The notes under the pieces were generated by a model that did no database searches, was not told the DNA's origin, and saw only the letters and a list, made by a program, of their open reading frames with translations. Shown piece after piece: positions 19,954-27,618 of a DNA stretch of 64,000 nt. The stretch's first letter is position 1. Every line of letters begins with the position of its first letter. Position numbers and translations under genes: made by a program. The stretch is from the NCBI GenBank assembly GCA_027578915.1, contig JANBTT010000073.1, positions 17,873 through 81,872 of the forward strand. Reading direction: 5' to 3'. This DNA comes from Coemansia sp. RSA 1200. Lineage: Eukaryota > Kickxellomycota > Kickxellomycetes > Kickxellales > Kickxellaceae.

Positions 19954-21249
19954 TCAGCCGCAAGTCCGAAGAAGACCACCATTATCTCGTTCTGGTTCCG
20001 GTCCCAGTTCCATCTCCAGCTCCTTTTCCGGCTCCACCGATTGCGGCAGCTCATGTGCCGGTGGCGGAGCTTGTACCGGATCCAGCGACTGCTCCAGACG
20101 CCGCATCCTAAAGGCCGCCGCCCACCGCGGATACGCGCGGTCGCGCCAGTAATGGAACATAACCATGGCCACCCAGATGATGGCCACGATATTGACAACC
20201 AAGAGACAGACAATCGCAATGTAGCCGCCGAAGTAGCGGGCCTCGAAGAACGGATACACGTAGAAACCGTAGACTGCCACCATAAAGTACACAAGCCCCA
20301 GATACAGCGTCATGAATGTCAGCGGCACCGACAGGTGCATCGGGTTGTAGGGAATCCGCGACAGCAGCAGAACCTCCGCAGCCATCAGAGCAGTGTTGAC
20401 GGCATGCATGCTGACGCCCATCCACACGTCCGAGACTGCGGCAAATCCGCCGCTGGTCGGATACAGCAGCGCCCAGTACACGATCGTCACCAGCGGTGCG
20501 AAGCACGTGAACGACTCGTATAGCAGCCACTGCGATGCCAGCAGCAATTTCCGCACAGTGTCGTTTTCGCCCTCGCTTTCGCCGTGATCTGCAATGCTCG
20601 CTGATCCTGGCCCTGATCCTGATCCTGCTAATGCTGCTTCGTGGTCTACGTAGACGATGCTGCTGTGCATGGTGCTTTTGCTTCTGCTGGTTCTGTTTGT
20701 CGTGCTTCTGGCTAAGCGCACGCCGCCTGGCGCCTCCTCCTCAATGGCATCGGCGCGAGGCGCCGAGGGCCCAGCCGGAGTCTCCGGCAGCAGCAGCAGC
20801 CCCGAACCATCTGCGCGCACAGACGCTCCGTCCTTATCCAGGCCGCCAATCCGGATCACGCCGTCGTGCGCAATCTCCGTCTCCACCTCCGTCTCCGTCT
20901 CCGCATGTTGCTGCGCCGGAAGACTGGCAGCAGCAGCAGCCGGCCTCATCCGCGCCGCTGCCGTATTATACGCCGCCAGACCAAAATACATAGTGATTCC
21001 AACGTACGTCAGCGTAGTGAAGTACGCCGCCCAATTCCACCCGGCGCCATGCACGATGTTGACAACCAAGTTGGTCACCAGCACGCCAAGACAGTATGCG
21101 AACACCACCAGCCGTGTTACGCATACCACTGGCTGCGGAAGTATCCACGATGTTGTGAATAGCCCTTCGTTTTGCAGCACTATGCTGTGGAACAGGAAGC
21201 AGTGCCATTGTTGTTTGGTCCATCTGCACGCCCTGCCTACCACTCCCAT
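19954..21249 (-). CDS. AIG1/FAR-17a (rolling stone)-like multi-pass membrane protein
   Basis: 431 residues from the ATG at 21249. About six hydrophobic segments are visible: two near residues 40-105 (including YFTTLTYVGITMYFGLA) and four at ~245-385 (including VTIVYWALLYP, HAVNTALMAAEVLLLSRIP, LYLGLVYFMVAVYGFYVYPF and YIAIVCLLVVNIVAIIWVAM). The order of hallmarks, W..L-TY.., then VYWxLLYP, then H-x(4-5)-N-x-x-xxxE, then a V(Y)PF loop, resembles AIG1/FAR-17a and rolling stone families. A long acidic/Ser-rich insertion (~110-220) separates the halves, and the C-terminus is Pro/Glu-rich. AIG1 relatives hydrolyse FAHFA lipids with Thr/His residues. Whether this one does is not shown. Confidence 0.62.
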   Translation of the reverse strand: MGVVGRACRWTKQQWHCFLFHSIVLQNEGLFTTSWILPQPVVCVTRLVVFAYCLGVLVTNLVVNIVHGAGWNWAAYFTTLTYVGITMYFGLAAYNTAAARMRPAAAAASLPAQQHAETETEVETEIAHDGVIRIGGLDKDGASVRADGSGLLLLPETPAGPSAPRADAIEEEAPGGVRLARSTTNRTSRSKSTMHSSIVYVDHEAALAGSGSGPGSASIADHGESEGENDTVRKLLLASQWLLYESFTCFAPLVTIVYWALLYPTSGGFAAVSDVWMGVSMHAVNTALMAAEVLLLSRIPYNPMHLSVPLTFMTLYLGLVYFMVAVYGFYVYPFFEARYFGGYIAIVCLLVVNIVAIIWVAMVMFHYWRDRAYPRWAAAFRMRRLEQSLDPVQAPPPAHELPQSVEPEKELEMELGPEPERDNGGLLRTCG

Positions 21250-21905
21250 TCTCTACGTGTATGTTTAAAACAAACCTAAACTGGGAGGGATGGAAGACAG
21301 ATAATAGTGGGGAGGGGTGGATAACGAAACTAGTTACTAATTAAACAAAACGTATATACATACACGAAAAAGTACAGAATGGGAATGATATGTATTTAAT
21401 AGTATCCCCCCTTTTAATAGAATAACACAAGAGTTAAAAGGGTTATAGAATTAATATTAGCAAGAAAAGAAGAGGGAAAAAAGGGTGGCTCTGGAACAAC
21501 ATTTAGCTGTTTCTGAATCTATTGCGGACTTTTGCTAGGCCTTCTAGAAGAAGAAGAAGAGAAAAATAGGACACTGAGAAGCAAGCCTTATTTTTTCGGC
21601 TTTTGCATTGTTTGATCGGCCTTACCTTCACCATAGTCATTTTCATTTTGCTTGTTTTGCCAGTCAGACAGACATTCCAGCAAAGAACTAATTGTAGTAA
21701 AAAATTAGGCTCTGAAATCTACTTCCCATAACACCTGCCGCTTGTAATGTTTGATCGGCCGGGGGAAATAGAACTGCTTTCTTTTAGGGTTTATCACCAT
21801 TCTAACCCACTTTCTCTGCTGCTTTAATACCCTCACGCCCATTCAGTCCTCCGTTACTACTCTCCATATACAAAAGCAAAAAAGCAAGCGAGAGAGAGAA
21901 TAGCA
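21250..21905. other. divergent promoter region
   Basis: 656 bases between the start codons of the AIG1-like gene (minus) and the Tim17-like gene (plus). It contains a perfect 13-bp direct repeat (21609 and 21748) listed separately and a purine-rich leader before 21906. No gene. Confidence 0.65.
21609..21760. promoter_or_regulatory. pair of 13-bp direct repeats upstream of the Tim17-like gene
   Basis: TGTTTGATCGGCC occurs at 21609-21621 and again at 21748-21760, 139 bp apart, 146 bp and more upstream of the ATG at 21906. Two exact 13-mers in a 656-bp spacer suggest a factor-binding site. No factor is known to me. Confidence 0.4.
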
Positions 21906-22739
21906 ATGTCGACAGTGCTCCACGACAAGCGCACCCGAAGACGCATTCTGCTGTGCACGGCGGGGCTAGCCACCGCGGGCGGGGTAATCGGGCTTAATAT
22001 AGCGATATTAAAGAATCTGCAGCCGATCTACAGGCACACGCTGACGATGACAGCCAACTGGGCCGTCTACGGGGTGTTTTTCTTCACAGTGCGCGAAACC
22101 CTGCTCTACGACCAGAAGCGGAAGGGCGAGGCCCTGGATCTCCACTTTTCATTAACCAGAGACCACGATGAGATGTACAGCAGTCTGTGTAGCGGAATGG
22201 TCACCGGCGCCACGCTTTCGTTTATTGCACGCAGAACAAAGGGCGCTGCGTTCTCGGGCGCCGTGTTCTTTGGCCTTGTTTCGGCTGCTGGACAGTTCCT
22301 GTACACCAGAATGAACCGCAGTCGCCAGGCTATCATCTTGGAACGCCTGGCCTCAAAGGAGAAGGTTGCCTCGTCGCTGTCAAATCTCGATAAAAATAGC
22401 AGCTCCGCTACTGGCGGTGATTCTGATTATAATTACGGGAATGTTGATCCTAACACCCGGCCCACTCTGATCCACTTGCTGAAAGGCACCACCGTGCCTG
22501 CCGATTGGTCCGATTCGCCAATTGCCAAACTGAGACGCAGGCTGCAGATCGATCCAATCTCACTGCTCCCCGAGTGGTTCCCAATGCGCCGCATATCGTT
22601 CGACGAGTACCATACAATGCTTGTTGAGCGCAAGCGGCTGGTCTTCGAGGAGCTGGCTCAGCTAAGGTCCGCCATTGCAGATATGGAAAGGCGCGAAAAG
22701 GTCCTGCTTCAGCGGCTGCGGGAGCAAGAGGAAAACTAG
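21906..22739 (+). CDS. Tim17/22/23-family-like membrane protein
   Basis: 277 residues from the ATG at 21906. The N-terminal ~145 residues have three to four short, Gly-rich hydrophobic segments (RILLCTAGLATAGGVIGLNIA, TANWAVYGVFFFTVRE, SGMVTGATLSFIARRTKGAAFSGAVFFGLVSAAGQF). Their Gly spacing and the R.TKG..SG..F segment resemble Tim17-fold proteins, including TIMMDC1-like assembly factors. The C-terminal half is polar, with IAKLRRRLQIDPISLLPEWFP and an Arg/Glu-rich coiled-coil end (~240-275). A mitochondrial inner-membrane location is inferred. The exact family member is not determined. Confidence 0.62.
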   Translation: MSTVLHDKRTRRRILLCTAGLATAGGVIGLNIAILKNLQPIYRHTLTMTANWAVYGVFFFTVRETLLYDQKRKGEALDLHFSLTRDHDEMYSSLCSGMVTGATLSFIARRTKGAAFSGAVFFGLVSAAGQFLYTRMNRSRQAIILERLASKEKVASSLSNLDKNSSSATGGDSDYNYGNVDPNTRPTLIHLLKGTTVPADWSDSPIAKLRRRLQIDPISLLPEWFPMRRISFDEYHTMLVERKRLVFEELAQLRSAIADMERREKVLLQRLREQEEN

Positions 22740-23573
22740 AATGACTTTTTTTTTTTTTTTTCGTTCTTTCTGTGCTTGCAAGCGGAAGTGCTTTCACAAG
22801 CAGGAACAGCCAACAAAAGAAAAAAGCAACAAAAAAAGTGATAATCTCGGACTTTGTTATTTTTAGATTTTCTATAACAAAATGGCCCCATTTATTTGCA
22901 TGGCGTAGGGGTGGAATGTCATTACAAAAATTATAGGCGGAACTTTTTTAGTCAATCTACAACGAGACTTACAAATAAGGAAGGTGACATAAAAATCTAC
23001 AAGAAATATTGGATCCTTTGTAGAAACATTCAAAAAAAGGATTCTATCCAATCATAACAATTATATTGGATAGTTGTGAGAAAGGAAAGGTCATTTTTCT
23101 TATTTTTAGATACGAAACTAATCGAAGCAAAAGAAAACTTGTTTCATTATTTGCATTCTTAACAGTACGCTCTTTCTAGAAGCAAATGATTATTTGTTTC
23201 CAATTCACAACGATAAAAAAAACTTGTCAGCAGTTGGAAGCAGACGAAAAGGAGAAATTTCAATAAGCAAATAAATAAATAATTGAATGTTTGTCTGAAT
23301 ATAATAAGAAAGGAAATAGGATTAGTTACACTACAGGTGGAAATGTTATAACATTCGAGTTTTTCGGCTTCAGCCCATTCCGCCCCTTTCCTTCTGTTCC
23401 TTTGTTTGCTATCATTTTCCCGTACCTATTACCTTTGCAAAATCTTGCTCTTGAATCCACTGGTAACATTTTCCTCTGCTCCGTTCTAAAAGCAAGAAAA
23501 ACCCACGACTATACTCTACTATTTTTTTTACCTTCTTTGATTGCTAGGAACATACACATTGATAATATAAGAA
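22740..23573. other. intergenic region
   Basis: 834 AT-rich bases, beginning with a T16-18 run just after the Tim17-like stop. It should contain the promoter of the secreted repeat protein. The only frames are short and unsupported. Confidence 0.6.
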
Positions 23574-24416
23574 ATGAAGGTTTTCAACATCCCCGTCCTC
23601 TCGCTCGCCACACTTCTGGCGGCATCGGCAGTCAGCGCCGCCGTCGACTGGACTTCCGCCGGCGCCCAGGCTTGCGCCACGCAAAACTGGTCGGCCATCA
23701 AGGCGGCGGTTGACCCGAACATCCTGCGCGACTGGGACTTCATTCCCGACATCCTCAAGTCCCTGATGGAGCAGAGCGGCGCCCTGAATGCCGACCACAC
23801 GCTTATTAGCAACCCAACCGCCGACCAGATTGTTGCCATTGCCAGAGGTTTCCCCTCGGGCATCTTCAGCCCTTATGGCGACAATATTGTGCAGAAGTGT
23901 CTGGATGACGGTGGTGCCGTTGGCTCTACGACTGAGGAAGAGCCGGAGCCCACAACTACCGAGGAAGAGCCGGAGCCCACAACTACCGAGGAAGAGCCGG
24001 AGCCCACAACTACCGAAGATGTGCCTGAGCCTACCACTACCGAAGATGTGCCCGAGCCTACCACTACCGAGGAAGAGCCTGAGCCTACCACTACCGAGGA
24101 AGAGCCTGAGCCCACTACTACTGATGAGGAGACTACTATCGAAGAGGAACCCACTACTACTGATGAGGAGCCCGCTACCTCGTCCGATGCTGCCGAGACT
24201 ACCTCCGCCGACGAGCAGACAGAGTCATCCGATGTTGCTACCGAAGAAGAGTCCGATTCCTCTTCATCGGCTGAGGATCTCAGCACTGGCAACGAGGATG
24301 CTGAAACTACTATCTCTTCCTCGGACGACAGCGACAACCAGGAAACCGCCACATCGTCTGCTCCGCTTCCAACTAACACCGACACTCCCAAGTGCATTCC
24401 CAGACCAGTCTACTAA
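23574..24416 (+). CDS. secreted Thr/Glu/Pro-repeat cell-surface protein
   Basis: 280 residues from the ATG at 23574. The signal peptide is MKVFNIPVLSLATLLAASAVSA (1-22). A short folded domain follows (~23-115) with Cys at about 34 and 112 and hydrophobic helices (WSAIKAAVD, DFIPDILKSLMEQ). Seven tandem 9-residue units TTTE(E/D)(E/V)PEP cover ~119-181, and a Ser/Thr/Asp/Glu-rich stalk reaches the C-terminus. The C-terminus has no GPI-type hydrophobic tail, so the protein may be soluble or bound to the wall by other means. The many Thr/Ser are likely O-mannosylated. The helical domain resembles small fungal secreted proteins that I cannot name. It starts a block of secreted genes. Confidence 0.88.
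   Translation: MKVFNIPVLSLATLLAASAVSAAVDWTSAGAQACATQNWSAIKAAVDPNILRDWDFIPDILKSLMEQSGALNADHTLISNPTADQIVAIARGFPSGIFSPYGDNIVQKCLDDGGAVGSTTEEEPEPTTTEEEPEPTTTEEEPEPTTTEDVPEPTTTEDVPEPTTTEEEPEPTTTEEEPEPTTTDEETTIEEEPTTTDEEPATSSDAAETTSADEQTESSDVATEEESDSSSSAEDLSTGNEDAETTISSSDDSDNQETATSSAPLPTNTDTPKCIPRPVY
23928..24116. repeat. seven tandem 27-bp coding repeats
   Basis: Seven in-frame 27-bp units encoding TTEEEPEPT-type nonamers; units 4 and 5 carry DVPEP instead of EEPEP. The first three units are nearly identical in DNA, which suggests recent expansion. Confidence 0.92.
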
Positions 24417-24552
24417 TTCTCCCTATCTTCCACTCTCTTTCTATTTTAATACATGATATTCTTTTTTTTTCTTATGACGATTGGGAAAAGGAAATGAAAA
24501 TGGAAAACATCTCTACCACCCCCTTATAAACAGCCATCCTGCACATATCTTC

Positions 24553-24984
24553 TTATTTCTTGTCGCCCTGCATTGTGATGATAACGCGCCTTCTGTGCTG
24601 GTACGTTCGGTGCTCGCACAGATATATTCCCTGCCACGTCCCAAGAGCCAGCCGCCCGTTGCGAATCGGTATATCCAGCGAGACGCCCATAACGGCGCTC
24701 TTCACATGGCCAGGCATATCGTCCGGGCCCTCATCCGTGTGCTGATAGCGGAGAGTTTCGGGCGCCATGTGGTCCAGCGCCATCGTCAGATCGCTCCGAA
24801 CCTCCTCGCACACGTTTTCGTTAAGACACAGCGATGCGCTTGTGTGCTGCAGAAACAGATTGCACATCCCAACCCTGTACTGCTTGATCTCGTTCGATAT
24901 CGCCTGCTCTATCTCTCTCGTCACAAGGTAGCTGCCCTTGGACCGCGCCGGGAATGTGTGTTCAACCTGGGACCATATCGTCAT
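24553..24984 (-). CDS. YjbQ/UPF0047 family protein
   Basis: 143 residues from the ATG at 24984, the usual length. Family hallmarks are present: GMCNLFLQHTSASLCLNEN (the HTSA(S/A)L block), a second block with Asp-His (ALDHMAPE and YQHTDEGPDDMPGHVK, the DExPDDMPxHxK signature), and LGTWQGIYLCEHR near the end. The conserved His residues bind metal. Bacterial YjbQ has been annotated as a secondary thiamine phosphate synthase from complementation; the native role in fungi is unclear. Cytosolic. Single exon, convergent with the secreted repeat gene 137 bp away. Confidence 0.94.
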   Translation of the reverse strand: MTIWSQVEHTFPARSKGSYLVTREIEQAISNEIKQYRVGMCNLFLQHTSASLCLNENVCEEVRSDLTMALDHMAPETLRYQHTDEGPDDMPGHVKSAVMGVSLDIPIRNGRLALGTWQGIYLCEHRTYQHRRRVIITMQGDKK

Positions 24985-25297
24985 ATTTTATTCACCTACC
25001 ACCCTTCTTTTTTGTTGTTGCTGCTGACTAGTCTGAAGAAAAAATGAATATCTAATAGTGAAGAAAGAGACAAGGTGCCAGAACAACCGGCTATATTTGT
25101 GGGGCTGTGTCTGAAGGAAAAAAAGCACTGTCTCTTTCTGCATGATTTAGTGCGTTGGCTTATGGATTAGGGTTGTGGGGGTTGTTTATGGGGAGGAAGA
25201 CATGTAATGTGTATGGCCGGCTTTATGCTAATATGTTCTTTATTTGTCATGCAACTATTGTTCTATTCAAAAGCACTACAAAACAACAATGCATGTA
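24985..25297. other. intergenic region
   Basis: 313 bases between two minus-strand genes. Plus-strand frames across 25155-25524 overlap the next gene and are shadows. Confidence 0.55.
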
Positions 25298-25624
25298 TTA
25301 TACAAATGTGTTTACAAACCTCAACGGTTTTTCTTTTTTCTTCTTGGCTTTATCTGCTTTGCTTGGGGATCCGTCTTTTTTTCCTTTTCCTGTTGACTTT
25401 TTTCCTGTCATCGCAATTTCAATGTCGTGTAGTTCATATTTTGGCCTACCTTCTTTTATTGCTTTTCTATTTGCATGTTTCAAAGCAGCATTCCTTGCTG
25501 AAGAAGTATAGGTTTTATCTTTAAGTTGTATAGGCACATATCAAATGTGGTTAAAACTAAATTCTTCACCTGGTCTACCAGTCAAGTAGGCAAGCTTTCC
25601 GTTAAAATACGATGTTGCTGCCAT
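25298..25624 (-). CDS. short basic hypothetical protein with a 51-bp intron (family member B)
   Basis: Two exons are inferred: 25624-25570 and 25518-25298. The unspliced frame from the ATG at 25624 meets a TGA at 25543-25541. Removing the GTGAAG...AAAG intron (25569-25519) joins ...TGRP to DKTYTSS in phase and gives 91 residues. It begins MAATSYFNG, close to the MAASTQYNS start of the gene at 90-347. It has the helix NAALKHANRKAI shared in pattern with the gene at 3079-3330, then DIEIAM and a Lys/Gly/Ser-rich tail that is strongly basic. Function unknown; nucleic-acid binding is only a possibility. The splice model is inferred from sequence alone. Confidence 0.55.
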
Positions 25625-26108
25625 TTTGAAGAATAAAATTGCAAGCAATACTGTAGACAGGAATTATGTGAATCGTCAAAAAATTGTGCAAGAGAGAGTT
25701 TATATATCCGTTGCATTCCAAATTTATATCTAGTGCAAATTTATTTATTTTGCAGCATGCCTGACTTGGTAGAAATCCACACACCTTTTTGGGGGAGGGG
25801 AGCAGATGATACCAATGTCAGCTGGCTTTTTTTTTAAATTTATTCATGAACCGTTATTCATATCGTAAACTGAAACTAATAAAAATATGTGGCACATGAC
25901 ATGCACATAAGACTGTGGATATAAGGTTGGGTCGCTTTAAGAAATGGATAGACGCATGCGGTTAGAAATGGAAGCCACAATTGGAAGCCACAATTTCCAT
26001 TTCTCTTTTAATTTTCAACGTTAATCCAGAAGGAAGAAAAGAATTGCAGCACTTTTCTTTGCTTCCCGTACATTTTTTTATAATTCCAACACTTTAAGAA
26101 ACGCATCA
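25625..26108. other. divergent intergenic region
   Basis: 484 AT-rich bases between the short gene (minus) and the Nudix gene (plus). A tandem AATGGAAGCCACAATT-type duplication lies at about 25965-25997. No gene called. Confidence 0.6.
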
Positions 26109-26681
26109 ATGACCGCCCACGCATCAACACAAACGCCAGCGCCAGCACCAACAGTCCGTGTCGGGGTCGGGTGCTTCGTGACAAAGCGCGAGAACGGCGA
26201 AACGTTTTTCCTGCTGGGACAGCGGAAGGGCAGCCACGGAAGCGGGACGTGGGCGCTGCCTGGCGGACACCTGGAGATGTGCGAATCGTGGGACACTTGT
26301 GCGCGGCGCGAAGTTCTGGAAGAGTGCAATGTGGAGCTTCCGCCAGACCTCGTTCACGTGGCGACAACCAACAATGTGTTTAGGGATTCGGTTCCGATCA
26401 AGCACTACATCACGCTGGTTATGGCGCCCAGGGACCCTGCCGCTGCCTTCAGCGGGTCTGTGCGGCTGATGGAGCCCGACAAGTGCTTGCAGTGGGTCTG
26501 GGTCACGTGGAACGAGCTTGTTCGCCGCGAGGCCGCCGTCTGCCGCGACGCCTGCGCCGACTCCGGCTCCAACTCCGACTCCAACTCCGCACCGAGCGGG
26601 CCTTTGTCGCTGGAGCCATTGTTTCTGCCGCTGCAGAGTCTCATTGCACAGGCTGGCTCGAAAAGCCCCCTTGATTTCTAG
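26109..26681 (+). CDS. NUDT15-like Nudix hydrolase
   Basis: 190 residues from the ATG at 26109. After a short Ala/Pro/Thr leader comes VRVGVGCFV, then LLGQRKGSHGSGTWALPGGHLEM, the NUDT15/MTH2-type start. The Nudix box GHLEMCESWDTCARREVLEECNV (~55-77) keeps the catalytic REVLEE glutamates but has Asn where the consensus has Gly (EExGU). The family hydrolyses (d)NTP analogues or other nucleoside diphosphate derivatives to monophosphates with Mg2+. A Ser/Asn spacer (~153-165) precedes a final helix. Cytosolic. The exact substrate cannot be deduced. Confidence 0.92.
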   Translation: MTAHASTQTPAPAPTVRVGVGCFVTKRENGETFFLLGQRKGSHGSGTWALPGGHLEMCESWDTCARREVLEECNVELPPDLVHVATTNNVFRDSVPIKHYITLVMAPRDPAAAFSGSVRLMEPDKCLQWVWVTWNELVRREAAVCRDACADSGSNSDSNSAPSGPLSLEPLFLPLQSLIAQAGSKSPLDF

Positions 26682-27156
26682 CCACGCTGGGGTTTTGCTT
26701 CCAAAAGGAAAGGCAACGTCGCTGGCTCATCCATTGTTTCTTTTGTTTTGTTTAGTTTTGAAGCCCCAGAAACAAGTAGCTTTTGAGCGTCCTGCGAAAT
26801 GTCAGGGAAGAAAAAAGAAAAGACATTTGCACAAAAGCGTGTGAGTCTTGATGAGACGATATTTCTCTGTTGCCAGAAAAAAAGCCTCCTTTCAGTTTTC
26901 TCACCTTTTCTTTATTTTTTTGTGGGTCTGCATCATTTTGCAAACAAAGGCTTCATATCAGTGTGTGCAGCATGGTGTTAGTTCCTGGAATAGTAAAACG
27001 TGAAAGCCTCTCGCCCAATCTGGGGTTTATAAACATCCCAGAAATGGGCACGAGTAAATTTTAGTATCGATTACATGTGTAGGTCTGTTTTTTTCTTTCG
27101 TCTTTTAAAACACCAATTCATCTTTTCTGTTCGTTCTTTTCTTAAGCAGCAACAAA
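26682..27156. other. intergenic region
   Basis: 475 bases between two plus-strand genes. The final ~50 bases before 27157 are T-rich with CTTAAGCAGCAACAAA before the ATG. Unsupported short frames only. Confidence 0.55.
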
Positions 27157-27504
27157 ATGAGACTCTCCGCCACTCTTCTGTCAACTCTGGTTTTGTGTCT
27201 GCTGGGCAGCTCTGTTGTCCTTGGCATGCCTGCCGATGCCAACAAGGACGCTGGCAAGGATTCCAATAAGGATGCCGACAAGGATACTTCCAAGAATCCT
27301 GCCGACAGCACCTGTAAGGGCCACACATCAAAAGACAAGATTGGCCAGCCCTTTGCCCATCCTACCCAGTGCACTCAGTACATTACGTGCTCCGAGGATG
27401 GCAAGCCCTACGTCAGCAACTGTCCAGGAGGCACCTACTACGATACCAAGCTCAGCACTTGCACCATTGACGCAAAGGCTTCTTGTGGCGACCGCAAAGT
27501 CTAA
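27157..27504 (+). CDS. secreted CBM14 (peritrophin-A-type) chitin-binding protein
   Basis: 115 residues from the ATG at 27157 (AACAAAATG). Signal peptide 1-23 or so (MRLSATLLSTLVLCLLGSSVVLG). A Lys/Asp-rich spacer (~26-47) leads to one CBM14 domain with six Cys (~52-111) in the family order: C...QPFAHPTQCTQYITC...YVSNCPGGTYYD...STC...ASC. CBM14 binds chitin; in fungi such small secreted proteins can coat wall chitin and shield it from chitinases. It lies 114 bp from the convergent stop of the first pseudopeptidase gene. Confidence 0.93.
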   Translation: MRLSATLLSTLVLCLLGSSVVLGMPADANKDAGKDSNKDADKDTSKNPADSTCKGHTSKDKIGQPFAHPTQCTQYITCSEDGKPYVSNCPGGTYYDTKLSTCTIDAKASCGDRKV

Positions 27505-27540
27505 ACCCCTTTTTCGTATTTCTTACTTTACAGCGTATGC

Positions 27541-27546
27541 AATAAA
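27541..27546 (+). terminator. polyadenylation signal AATAAA after the CBM14 gene
   Basis: AATAAA 37 bases after the stop codon, in an AT-rich 3' flank. Confidence 0.6.
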
Positions 27547-27618
27547 ACACAATCCTAAATATAATTAATACATGTGAAAATCCTGAAATTAACCTAAAAA
27601 TATAATGTATCTGCTAGT

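Noticed and set aside
23928..24116. Tandem 27-bp repeats considered as a CRISPR-like array
   Set aside because: No spacers; the units are contiguous and in frame in a secreted protein.
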